Assembly: GCA_040255445.1 (NCBI GenBank)
Contig: JBDZUZ010000144.1
Span: 1 to 9,838 of the forward strand
Direction: 5' to 3'
DNA from: JBDZUZ01 sp040255445
GTDB taxonomy: Bacteria; Planctomycetota; Phycisphaerae; Phycisphaerales; UBA1924
Length of the DNA stretch: 9,838 nucleotides
The position numbers and the translations under genes were made by a program. The notes under the pieces are model-generated. The model saw only the letters and a program-made list of their open reading frames with translations. It had not been told where the DNA came from and searched no databases. Of the stretch, positions 1 to 6,321 are shown piece by piece (position 1 is the first letter of the stretch; every line of letters starts with the position of its first letter).

Positions 1-35
1 TCAACGCCGGAATTCACAGTGGTTCCCATTTCATA

Positions 36-53
36 GGGTTGGGGGGGTCGGGG
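36..53 (+). other. Putative G-quadruplex motif upstream of the debranching enzyme gene
   Basis: Bases 36-53 contain G runs of 3, 7 and 4 separated by two-base spacers. The seven-G run can be split into two triplets, so the stretch satisfies the usual rule of four G3 tracts with loops of 1-7 bases. It lies about 85 bp before ATG 138 on the coding strand. It is visible directly in the sequence, but folding and any role are not shown. Confidence 0.35.
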
Positions 54-99
54 TCCCCGTCAAGGGCGTTTCGGGCGAGGGAACGCCTCCGGTCGCCGG

Positions 100-111
100 G
101 CGCGATCGCGC
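100..111. promoter_or_regulatory. 12-bp palindrome in the debranching enzyme promoter region
   Basis: GCGCGATCGCGC is a perfect 12-bp palindrome ending 14 bp before the TATGCT element, about where a -35 box would lie. It contains the octamer GCGATCGC. In DNA this rich in GC, such CG/GATC palindromes also arise often inside genes, so an operator role is only a possibility. Confidence 0.25.
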
Positions 112-125
112 GGCGGGGCCGTGTT

Positions 126-131
126 TATGCT
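126..131 (+). promoter_or_regulatory. -10-like TATGCT, possible leaderless promoter of the debranching enzyme gene
   Basis: TATGCT matches TANNNT and ends 6 nt before ATG 138. There is no purine-rich Shine-Dalgarno between them. Transcription starting about 7 nt after the hexamer would begin at or next to the ATG. No clear -35 box is visible. The same layout recurs before thrC and the ABC ATPase gene. Confidence 0.4.
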
Positions 132-137
132 TCGCGC

Positions 138-2402
138 ATGGCCAGCCGGACCCCTTCCGTTCCCACCGCCGCGACCCGCGGCCCCGCCTCCACCCCGAGC
201 CCGGATCCCACCCATCCCCGCACCATCCGCCTCGAGGGCAAGGATCTCGCCGCGCGGATGGACCACGAGTGGGTCCTGACCAACGGCCTGGGCGGCTTCG
301 CGATGGGAACGGTGAGCGCGGTACCCGACCGCAAGTACCACGCGTGGCTGGTGGGCGCGACGCTCCCCCCGGTCGGGCGGATGGTTGCGCTGCACTCGGT
401 CGCCGAGTGGCTGGTGGTCGAGTCGATGGCGGCGAGCGGGTGCGTGGGGCTGACGCGGATCCCGCTCGCGGCGTACCGCTTCGGCGGCGGCTTCGTCGGG
501 CCCGACAGCCGGGGCTCCCTGGTGCGCTTCGAGAAGGGGACGACCTGCCGCTGGACCTACCGGCCGCGGGAGCTGGATGTCGAGGTCGAGCGCGAGCTGG
601 TGCTGCATCATGGGTTGAACGCGTGCAGCGTGCGCTACCGCGTCCGCGGTTTGACGCGGCGGGCGTTTCTCGAGCTTCGGCCGATGGTGGGGCTGCGTGA
701 TTTTCACGGGCTGGTTAGCCGCGTTGAGAATGAATCGGCGTACGGCGCGATCCTCGGTGATCGCTCGATGAAGGTGGGGGCCCACGGCCACACCCTCTCG
801 ATCGAGTGCGATGGACCGACGGCGAAGGTCGTCGAGCAGCCCGAGTGGTGGAACGACTTCGCGTATCACCTCGAGGCCGACCGCGGCCAGCCCGACCGCG
901 AGGACCTGTGGAGCCCGGGGTACTTCATGCTCGAAGCGGGCGAGGACTCGAAGGCCTCGCAGCACGGGATCGTGCTGACCGCGTGGATGGGCGAGGAGCG
1001 GCCGGCGGTTGGTTTCGATGATGCGGTGGCGCGGGAGCGGGCGCGGGTGGGTGTGTTCGCCGCGGCGGCGGTGGCTCGGGCGACCGAGGGGGACACCGAC
1101 GCCGCGACAGGCGCGGATGATGAGCGCGAGCTGACCACGATCGCTGCGCTCGCGATCGCCGCGGACCAGTTCATCGTGCGGCGCGAGCTCCGCGGCGAGG
1201 CGGCGACGCACGGCAAGGGATCGAAGAGCAACACCACAACCGTGATGTCATCGGTGATCGCCGGCTACCCGTGGTTCAGCGACTGGGGGCGCGACACGGC
1301 GATCTCGCTGCCGGGCCTGCTGCTGGCAACGGGTCGCTACACCGAAGCCCGCGATTCGCTGCGGGCCTTCGCGGCGTATCGGCAGAACGGCCTCGTCCCC
1401 AACTGCTTCGACAACGGCGCGGGCACGCCCGAGTACAACACCGTCGATGCCTCGCTGTGGTTCATCCACGCGGCGTGCCAGTATCTGCGGGCGACCGGCG
1501 ATCACGATGGCTTCTGCGGCGATATCCGCGCGGCGTGTATCGACATCGTTGATGCCTACCGCCGCGGGACCGACTTTGGCATCGGCGCCGACCCGGCCGA
1601 TGGTCTGATCCGCGCCGGCGATGAGGGCACGCAATTGACCTGGATGGACGCCAAGCGCGATGGCGTGGTCTTCACGCCGCGGCACGGCAAGCCCGTCGAG
1701 ATCAGCGCGCTGTGGTATTCAGCCCTGCTCGAGCTCGCCGGCGTGCTGCACGACGAGCAGCCGACGCTGGCTGGTGAACTGCGGACTGTGGCGCACCGTG
1801 TGGGCGAGAGCTTCGTGAAGCAGTTCTGGAACCCGAAGGGCAATTGCCTGTTCGATGTGCTCACGCCGCGGAGGGCCGGCGGGGCGTTCGACCCCGTCGC
1901 CGAGATCCGCCCGAATCAGGTCTTCGCCGTCAGCGTGCCGCACTCGCCGCTCTCGCAGTCGCAGCGCGAAGCGGTGCTGAAGATCGCCAAGGAGAAGCTC
2001 TGGACGCCGGTGGGCATGCGCACACTCGCGGCCGATGATCCCAAGTACAAGCCGCGCTTCGAGGGCCCGCTGTTCGAGCGTGATGGCGCGTACCACAACG
2101 GCACGGTCTGGCCCTGGCTGATCGGGGCGTACGCCGAGGGCGTGCTGCGTGTGGGCGGGTTCAGCAAGGCCGCGGTCGACGAGGCTGATCGTGCGACCGC
2201 GCCGCTGGTCCGCGTGTTCATGGATGGCGAGATGAGCAGGAGCGTCGACCAGCTCGCCGAGGTCTACGACGCCGAGGAGCCTCGGCGGCCCGATGGGTGC
2301 ATGGCGCAGGCGTGGTCGATCGCGGAGCTGCTCAGAGCGCGGCTGATGATCCGCCGCGCCAAGATCTGGCTGGCGACCGGCAAGGGCCGGCCGGATCTCT
2401 GA
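138..2402 (+). CDS. Glycogen debranching enzyme, GH133 type (amylo-alpha-1,6-glucosidase)
   Basis: The 754-residue product should hydrolyse alpha-1,6 branch stubs of glycogen or related alpha-glucans in the cytoplasm. The N-terminal domain shows the bacterial GDE_N signature (LTNGLGGFAMGT near residues 47-58, then DRKYHAWLV). The C-terminal (alpha/alpha)6 catalytic domain shows GYPWFSDWGRDT (DWGRDT at 382-387), GLVPNCFDNG, YNTVDASLWF, the acidic TWMDA motif (D504), HNGTVWPW (653-660) and a closing AQAWSIAELLR (about 723-733). Length fits a complete protein of this class. The frame is open from a TTG at 39, but the first 33 codons are Arg/Gly-rich and look non-coding. I chose ATG 138, which lies 6 nt after TATGCT and has no Shine-Dalgarno, so a leaderless mRNA is possible. 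No glycogen synthesis genes are adjacent. Known family role; exact substrate is inferred. Confidence 0.9.
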   Translation: MASRTPSVPTAATRGPASTPSPDPTHPRTIRLEGKDLAARMDHEWVLTNGLGGFAMGTVSAVPDRKYHAWLVGATLPPVGRMVALHSVAEWLVVESMAASGCVGLTRIPLAAYRFGGGFVGPDSRGSLVRFEKGTTCRWTYRPRELDVEVERELVLHHGLNACSVRYRVRGLTRRAFLELRPMVGLRDFHGLVSRVENESAYGAILGDRSMKVGAHGHTLSIECDGPTAKVVEQPEWWNDFAYHLEADRGQPDREDLWSPGYFMLEAGEDSKASQHGIVLTAWMGEERPAVGFDDAVARERARVGVFAAAAVARATEGDTDAATGADDERELTTIAALAIAADQFIVRRELRGEAATHGKGSKSNTTTVMSSVIAGYPWFSDWGRDTAISLPGLLLATGRYTEARDSLRAFAAYRQNGLVPNCFDNGAGTPEYNTVDASLWFIHAACQYLRATGDHDGFCGDIRAACIDIVDAYRRGTDFGIGADPADGLIRAGDEGTQLTWMDAKRDGVVFTPRHGKPVEISALWYSALLELAGVLHDEQPTLAGELRTVAHRVGESFVKQFWNPKGNCLFDVLTPRRAGGAFDPVAEIRPNQVFAVSVPHSPLSQSQREAVLKIAKEKLWTPVGMRTLAADDPKYKPRFEGPLFERDGAYHNGTVWPWLIGAYAEGVLRVGGFSKAAVDEADRATAPLVRVFMDGEMSRSVDQLAEVYDAEEPRRPDGCMAQAWSIAELLRARLMIRRAKIWLATGKGRPDL

Positions 2403-2411
2403 AGAGAGACT

Positions 2412-2426
2412 CCGACAGGGCGTCGG
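2412..2426. terminator. Short hairpin between convergent genes
   Basis: CCGAC (2412-2416) and GTCGG (2422-2426) form a perfect 5-bp stem with a 5-nt loop. It sits in the 39-bp gap between the end of the debranching enzyme gene and the end of the convergent small-protein operon, so it could serve either strand. There is no T tract on either side, so it is only a weak intrinsic terminator candidate. Confidence 0.3.
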
Positions 2427-2441
2427 CGCGAGGGTGCCGTC

Positions 2442-2681
2442 TTAGTTGCAGGCCTTCATCCCATCGTCGGCCTTGATCAGCTTGGCCGCATCGTCCGCGC
2501 TCATCGATCCTTCCGCGACGTAGGCCGCGACCTCGCGCTTAGTTCGCTCGCGGGCCCGCGTGACCATGATCGAACGGATGATCGAGAAGACAATCGCGAT
2601 GATCGCGATGGCGATACCGCCGCCGACGGCGATGTCAAGGAAGCTATCGCTGGCGAGGATCGCGGGCATGCACAGGTTCAT
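2442..2681 (-). CDS. Small single-helix membrane protein, second of a paralogous pair
   Basis: I do not recognise a named family for this 79-residue protein. It has a short N-terminus, one strongly hydrophobic helix (about residues 14-38), then a charged amphipathic segment starting RERTKREVAAYVAEGSM (44-60) and ending near residue 71, with a cysteine close to the C-terminus (KACN). The segment resembles the one in its upstream neighbour (16 identical positions out of 28, ungapped), so the two are paralogues. The C-terminal part is loosely reminiscent of short SHOCT-like or PspB-like cytoplasmic tails, which is only an analogy. Start ATG 2681 is supported by GAAGGAG at 2692-2698, about 10 nt upstream. 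The gene follows its paralogue after 31 bp, so co-transcription is likely. The charged tail is expected to be cytoplasmic. Confidence 0.75.
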   Translation of the reverse strand: MNLCMPAILASDSFLDIAVGGGIAIAIIAIVFSIIRSIMVTRARERTKREVAAYVAEGSMSADDAAKLIKADDGMKACN

Positions 2682-2712
2682 AGCGTCGTGGCTCCTTCGT
2701 GTTCGCGGCTGC

Positions 2713-2946
2713 TCAGCACTCGTACTTGGGGATCCCGGCCTTCATCAGCCGCTCGCCCTGCTCGGGCGTCATCGAGCCCTCGGCGATAAACGCGGCGATC
2801 TCACGCCGCGTCCGCTCCCGCGACACCGACTTGACGATACTCCCGATCGTCTTGGCAACCACCGCGATCACGATCGAGCCCGCGATCAGCAGCGGGATGA
2901 ACACATCCTCGTCAAAGAGTTTCGCGAGCAGTTCGTTCTCGGTCAT
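2713..2946 (-). CDS. Small single-helix membrane protein, first of a paralogous pair
   Basis: This 77-residue protein has an acidic N-terminus (MTENELLAKLFDED), one hydrophobic helix (about residues 15-38), then RERTRREIAAFIAEGSM (43-59) and an amphipathic end closing with KYEC. It shares this architecture, the RERT-REIAA-AEGSM core and a near-terminal cysteine with the downstream gene. A strong Shine-Dalgarno GGGGAGG (2952-2958) lies 5 nt before ATG 2946, which makes the start convincing. It is divergent from aat across 243 bp containing an 11-bp inverted repeat. Function is unknown. The conserved arginine-rich juxtamembrane region suggests interaction with the membrane surface or with a partner, which is inference. 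Confidence 0.75.
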   Translation of the reverse strand: MTENELLAKLFDEDVFIPLLIAGSIVIAVVAKTIGSIVKSVSRERTRREIAAFIAEGSMTPEQGERLMKAGIPKYEC

Positions 2947-2986
2947 GGCTGCCTCCCCGTGATCTTCGTGTCCGGCCGATCAACCC

Positions 2987-3026
2987 CGCCGGCCCGCGGC
3001 GGCTTCTTCGGATCGGCGGGCCGGCG
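2987..3026. repeat. 11-bp inverted repeat upstream of the small-protein operon
   Basis: CGCCGGCCCGC (2987-2997) and GCGGGCCGGCG (3016-3026) are perfect reverse complements separated by 18 bases. The repeat lies 40 bp before the start codon at 2946 on the minus strand and 163 bp before aat. Because the flanking genes diverge, it is not a gene-end terminator for either. It could be a leader hairpin, an attenuator or an operator for the minus-strand operon. Nothing else clear is visible in the 2947-3189 gap apart from a GGTGG/CCACC mini-hairpin at 3047-3062. Confidence 0.5.
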
Positions 3027-3189
3027 ATTTCAGCATGGCGGCCGCCGGTGGCCCGGACCACCCGAATGGATCACAAACGTACCGCCGCCGCCCGGGACCG
3101 CCTCCGCGCCGGTTCATACGCCGCAACCGAGTGTACTGTGACAACTCAGGCGGCCCGCCCGGAGCCCGCGATTTCCGCCGTGATTTTCC

Positions 3190-3894
3190 ATGAAGAACCC
3201 CCGCCCGCACAACCCGCCGATGCCCAGCGAGGAGGAGGCCCTCGTCCGCCGCGTGCTGAGCATGTACCGCGCCGGCTGGTTCCCGATGAACGACCCGGAT
3301 TCGGGCCAGGTCCAATGGGTCCAGCCGCACAGCCGCGGCATCGTTCCGTTGGACGGCCGCTTCACGGTCTCGCGATCGCTGCGGAGCCGCGTGCGCTCGG
3401 GCCGCTTCACGATCCGCACCGACACCGCCTTCGCCGAGGTCATCGAGTCGTGCGCTCTCCCCTCCCGCGGCCGCGAGTCGACCTGGCTCGATGACAGCAT
3501 CATCGAGCTCTTCCTGCTCATGCACGAACGCGGCATGGCCCACAGCATCGAAGCGTGGCTTCCGGCCGATGACCACGTCACCGAGCGCCTCGTCGGCGGG
3601 CTGTACGGGCTCGCGTTGGGCGGGGTCTTCTGCGGCGAGTCGATGTTCTCGCGGCCCGACCTGGGCGGGACCGATGCAAGCAAAGTCTGCCTTGTGCACC
3701 TGGTGCACCACCTGCGTCGCCGCGGCTTCGCGCTGCTCGACGCCCAGATGGTCAACGACCACCTCACGCAGTTCGGCTGCTTCGAGATGGCCCGCGGCGA
3801 GTACCTGATGGAACTGGCCGCGCACGCTCAGGAGCGGGTGTCCTGGTCGCCGTTTGATCCCGCCGCGACGGTCGCGGAGCTCTCGGCCGGCTGA
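3190..3894 (+). CDS. aat: Leucyl/phenylalanyl-tRNA--protein transferase
   Basis: Aat moves Leu or Phe from aminoacyl-tRNA to N-terminal Arg or Lys of proteins, marking them for ClpS/ClpAP-type degradation in the cytoplasm. The 234-residue product carries the family landmarks: MYRAGWFPM (25-33), RGIVPLD, a STWLDD stretch, AHSIEAW (117-123), GLYGLALGGVFCGESMFSR (about 137-155), then ASK (163-165) and GFALLDAQMVNDHL. The N-terminus is short: the FP...GLLA.GGDL segment preceding the Y-G-FP motif in the E. coli enzyme is absent. ATG 3190 has no Shine-Dalgarno; an in-frame ATG at 3220 is an alternative. The last 67 bp overlap the 3' end of the opposite-strand gene. No clpS or clpA is in the window. 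Confidence 0.93.
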   Translation: MKNPRPHNPPMPSEEEALVRRVLSMYRAGWFPMNDPDSGQVQWVQPHSRGIVPLDGRFTVSRSLRSRVRSGRFTIRTDTAFAEVIESCALPSRGRESTWLDDSIIELFLLMHERGMAHSIEAWLPADDHVTERLVGGLYGLALGGVFCGESMFSRPDLGGTDASKVCLVHLVHHLRRRGFALLDAQMVNDHLTQFGCFEMARGEYLMELAAHAQERVSWSPFDPAATVAELSAG

Positions 3895-4745
3895 GACTTC
3901 CAGCCCGCGCCGCACTCGGGGCAGCGGTCTGCGTTGAGCAGGGTGGACATGTCATACCCGCACGCATCGCACCGCCCGCCGTGCCAGCGGCGCCGACGCT
4001 TTGCGAGCGCGGGCAGGAAGATCGCCGGCCCCAGCGCGAAGAGCCCGATGCTCCCGCAGATCGCCAGCGCGATGTACGTCCCCGCGAAGCAGTAGCAGTT
4101 GGTCTTGCGTCGGATCATGACGTCGAGCGGCATCAGCGCGGCGACCTCGATCATCGTGCCCAGAAACAGCCGCGCGCTGATCCGCGCCAGCCGCGTCTCG
4201 CGGGTGTCGTTCTTCGCGAACCGCGACAGAAGCACCGTGCCAACGACCCAACCGGGCAGCGCGCACACCACGATGAACCACTCGGCAGCAAACGGTGGGT
4301 CGGCATTCGTCACGTATTCATCCACCACGTGCAGCACCGCGATCACCAGCGCCGAAGAGAGCGCGCCGATCGCCAGCCCGGCCGTCGCGAGGCTCAGCCA
4401 CATCGCCACACCCCCCTGCTGCTTGGGCCGCGGCCGGGCGACCGGCCACAGGAAGACCGCCTGCGCCGCGGCGATCGAGACCGCGATCAGGAGCGTCCAG
4501 CCCCAGAAGTCCTGGAACCGCGCCACGCCCTCGATCTCCGCCCACGACGGGACCGGGTACATCTCCCGGGGTCCGTCGACCTCCTGCGCATGAGCCACGA
4601 TCAGGAGCCCCGCCGCCAGCACGAAGAGCGTCTGCACCACCCAGAACGCCGCGGCGAGGTACCACTTGGAGGGGAGGTTGTCCCACGCCGGCGAGAGATC
4701 GTCCGCGCTGACGGCGGGCGACGGGGCTGGCTGGTTCTCTGTCAT
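3828..4745 (-). CDS. Six-helix membrane protein with C-terminal zinc ribbon
   Basis: The 305-residue protein has about six predicted transmembrane segments (roughly 28-52, 81-103, 114-141, 155-174, 192-211 and 221-247). A basic KRRRRWHGGR stretch follows, then a zinc ribbon with C259-x-x-C262-G-Y-D and C275-P-E-C278-G, and a polar tail. A CYC motif (C217, C219) lies just before the last helix. The CGYD...CPECG ribbon behind a membrane domain is typical of many uncharacterised planctomycete proteins; I cannot assign a function. ATG 4745 is chosen; ATG 4757 in the same frame is an alternative that would overlap the thrC start. GGGGAAGGG lies directly before ATG 4745, close for a Shine-Dalgarno. 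Its 3' end runs 67 bp into aat. Confidence 0.8.
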   Translation of the reverse strand: MTENQPAPSPAVSADDLSPAWDNLPSKWYLAAAFWVVQTLFVLAAGLLIVAHAQEVDGPREMYPVPSWAEIEGVARFQDFWGWTLLIAVSIAAAQAVFLWPVARPRPKQQGGVAMWLSLATAGLAIGALSSALVIAVLHVVDEYVTNADPPFAAEWFIVVCALPGWVVGTVLLSRFAKNDTRETRLARISARLFLGTMIEVAALMPLDVMIRRKTNCYCFAGTYIALAICGSIGLFALGPAIFLPALAKRRRRWHGGRCDACGYDMSTLLNADRCPECGAGWKSQPAESSATVAAGSNGDQDTRS

Positions 4746-4750
4746 ACCCT
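4745..4750 (+). promoter_or_regulatory. -10-like TACCCT, possible leaderless promoter of thrC
   Basis: TACCCT matches TANNNT and ends 5 nt before thrC ATG 4756, with only pyrimidine-rich sequence between. It begins on the first base of the opposite gene's start codon, so any promoter here is shared with or embedded in the divergent coding sequence. There is no visible -35 box. Confidence 0.38.
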
Positions 4751-4755
4751 TCCCC

Positions 4756-6264
4756 ATGACCACCGCACAGAGCCGCCCCTCGACCCCCAGCCAGGCCACG
4801 CGGACCGCCGCGCGGCAGCAGTGCCTCGACGCCGATTGTGCGGCGGTCTTCCCGGTTTCACAAGTCCTCGTCTCCTGCCCCAAGTGCGGCGGCCTGCTCG
4901 ATGTCGATTACGACTGGGCCGGCCCCCGCCCCGACTGGTCCACCTTCGAACGTCGCGCCCTCACCAAGGGCCCCCGCCGCATGGCCGGCGGCGAGGCGAC
5001 CACCGCCGCGATCGACTTCTCCGGTGTGTGGCGCTTCCGCGAGATCATGCCTTTCTTCGAGCATGAGGACCAGATCGTCACCATCGGCGAGGGCCGCACG
5101 AATCTGCAGAAGGCCGATCACCTCGCCTGCGAGCTCGGCTTTGATCTCTCCGCCGGCGGCGAGCTCTTCCTGCAGTACGAAGGCTTCAACCCATCGGGGT
5201 CTTTCAAAGACAACGGCATGGCCGCGGCATTCACGCACGCCCGCATGGTGGGCGCGAAGCGCGTCGCCTGTGCCTCGACCGGCAACACCTCCGCCTCGCT
5301 CGCCGTTTACGGCGCGCTCACGGGCATGAAGTGCTTTGTCTTCATCGGTGATGGCAAGATCGCCTACGGCAAGCTCAGCCAGGCCCTCGAGTACGGCGCC
5401 ACCACGCTGCAGGTCGCCGGCGATTTCGATGCGTGCCTCGCCCGCATCCGCCACATCGCCGAGAAGATGCCGCAGGTCGGCGTCTATCTCATGAACTCGG
5501 TCAACCCCTTCCGCCTCGAGGGGCAGAAGGCGATCATGTGCCGCGTGCTCGAGGGGCTCGACTGGGAAGTGCCCGACTGGATCGTCGTCCCCGGCGGCAA
5601 CCTGGGCAACTGCTCTGCGTTCGGCAAGGCGTTCATCGAGCTCAAGCACCTGGGCCTGATCGACCGCATCCCGCGCCTCGCCGTGATCCAGGCGGAAGGT
5701 TCCTCAACCCTCGACCGCATCTATAACCAGCACGGCGTCCGCTTCGAGCCCGTTAACGACGGCAATGGCCCATCGCTCCGCGGCCGCTGGGATCACCGCA
5801 AAGTCGAGGCCGAGTACACGCGGATGGACGCTGCGGGCGAGCGCGCCAAGACGGTCGCCACCGCGATCGAGATCAACCGCCCCGTCAACCTCGTCAAGTC
5901 CCTCCGCGCGTTGCACGCGATGAACGGTGTCGTCCGCACCGTCACCGATGCCGAGATCGTCGAGCACAAGGCCCTCGTCGGCCGCTGGGGCTTCGGCTGC
6001 GAGCCCGCCTCGGGCGCTTCGGTCGCGGGCATCCGCAAGCTCATGAAGGAAGGCATCATGAAGCCCGGCGAGCGCGTCGTCGGCATCCTCACCGGCCACG
6101 TCCTCAAGGACCCCGATGTCACCGTCGCCTACCACACCGGCATCGATACCAAGGCCGCCGCGGTCGATCTCTCGCAGGCGAAACCCGCCGGCAAGTGGAG
6201 CAACCCGCCGGTGAAGGTCGCGGATGATCTCGATGCGATCCTCAAGGCGATGGGCGTGAACTAA
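4756..6264 (+). CDS. thrC: Threonine synthase
   Basis: ThrC converts O-phospho-L-homoserine to L-threonine and phosphate with PLP, the last step of threonine synthesis. The 502-residue product starts with a zinc-ribbon-like motif (C23, C28, C41, C44) seen in threonine synthases of the plant-like class. The PLP-binding core follows: the Schiff-base lysine K151 in PSGSFKDNGM, the GNTSAS loop (176-181), the phosphate-binding GGNLGN (280-285), and YLMNSVNPFRLEGQKA. The C-terminal part has CEPASGASVAG and a VGILTGH strand. ATG 4756 is chosen because it retains the ribbon; the frame is open upstream to 4666 but that sequence belongs to the divergent gene. There is no Shine-Dalgarno. The gene stands without other threonine-pathway genes. 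Confidence 0.93.
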   Translation: MTTAQSRPSTPSQATRTAARQQCLDADCAAVFPVSQVLVSCPKCGGLLDVDYDWAGPRPDWSTFERRALTKGPRRMAGGEATTAAIDFSGVWRFREIMPFFEHEDQIVTIGEGRTNLQKADHLACELGFDLSAGGELFLQYEGFNPSGSFKDNGMAAAFTHARMVGAKRVACASTGNTSASLAVYGALTGMKCFVFIGDGKIAYGKLSQALEYGATTLQVAGDFDACLARIRHIAEKMPQVGVYLMNSVNPFRLEGQKAIMCRVLEGLDWEVPDWIVVPGGNLGNCSAFGKAFIELKHLGLIDRIPRLAVIQAEGSSTLDRIYNQHGVRFEPVNDGNGPSLRGRWDHRKVEAEYTRMDAAGERAKTVATAIEINRPVNLVKSLRALHAMNGVVRTVTDAEIVEHKALVGRWGFGCEPASGASVAGIRKLMKEGIMKPGERVVGILTGHVLKDPDVTVAYHTGIDTKAAAVDLSQAKPAGKWSNPPVKVADDLDAILKAMGVN

Positions 6265-6271
6265 GTGCTCG

Positions 6272-6291
6272 CCGGGCCGCGGGATGCCCGG
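6272..6291 (+). terminator. GC-rich hairpin after thrC
   Basis: CCGGGC (6272-6277) and GCCCGG (6286-6291) form a 6-bp stem with an 8-nt loop, starting 8 bp after the thrC stop codon. No T tract follows. It may slow or end transcription of thrC before the ABC operon promoter, but the evidence is weak. Confidence 0.25.
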
Positions 6292-6297
6292 GCGCGC

Positions 6298-6309
6298 GTA
6301 TCCGGATAC
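6298..6309. promoter_or_regulatory. 12-bp palindrome, candidate operator of the ABC exporter operon
   Basis: GTATCCGGATAC is a perfect 12-bp palindrome located 12 bp before ATG 6322. It is unusual locally in containing A/T at six positions, and its right end overlaps the TACCGT -10-like element (6307-6312). A dimeric repressor bound here would block that promoter. No regulator gene is adjacent, so the cognate factor is unknown. Confidence 0.4.
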
Positions 6310-6312
6310 CGT
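6307..6312 (+). promoter_or_regulatory. -10-like TACCGT, possible leaderless or short-leader promoter of the ABC operon
   Basis: TACCGT matches TANNNT and ends 9 nt before ATG 6322, with no Shine-Dalgarno in between. It overlaps the right end of the GTATCCGGATAC palindrome. There is no recognisable -35 box. Confidence 0.38.
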
Positions 6313-6321
6313 GACCTTCGC

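Noticed and set aside
39..137. TTG-started N-terminal extension of the debranching enzyme
   Set aside because: The 33 extra codons are Arg/Gly/Ser-rich, include the G-tract, and precede an ATG with a plausible promoter; GDE_N homology begins only after ATG 138.
60..1211. 383-codon open frame antisense to the debranching enzyme gene
   Set aside because: It is rich in Arg, Pro and His, has no recognisable domain, and lies opposite a gene with clear family motifs. Long antisense frames are expected in DNA this GC-rich.
3111..3139. Conventional promoter for aat (TACTGT at 3134-3139)
   Set aside because: No acceptable -35 box lies at the right distance and the element is about 50 nt before the ATG, so I do not annotate it.
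2947..3189. Possible small RNA or extra small gene in the longest intergenic region
   Set aside because: Beyond the inverted repeat and one mini-hairpin I see no start with a Shine-Dalgarno, no terminator with a T tract, and no coding-like frame independent of the flanking genes.
2980..3915. 311-codon minus-strand open frame covering aat
   Set aside because: The Aat motifs are on the plus strand; this frame is a compositional shadow without domain features.
3981..5066. 361-codon plus-strand open frame over the zinc-ribbon gene
   Set aside because: It is dominated by Arg, Pro, His and Asp and runs opposite a protein with convincing membrane helices and zinc-ribbon cysteines.
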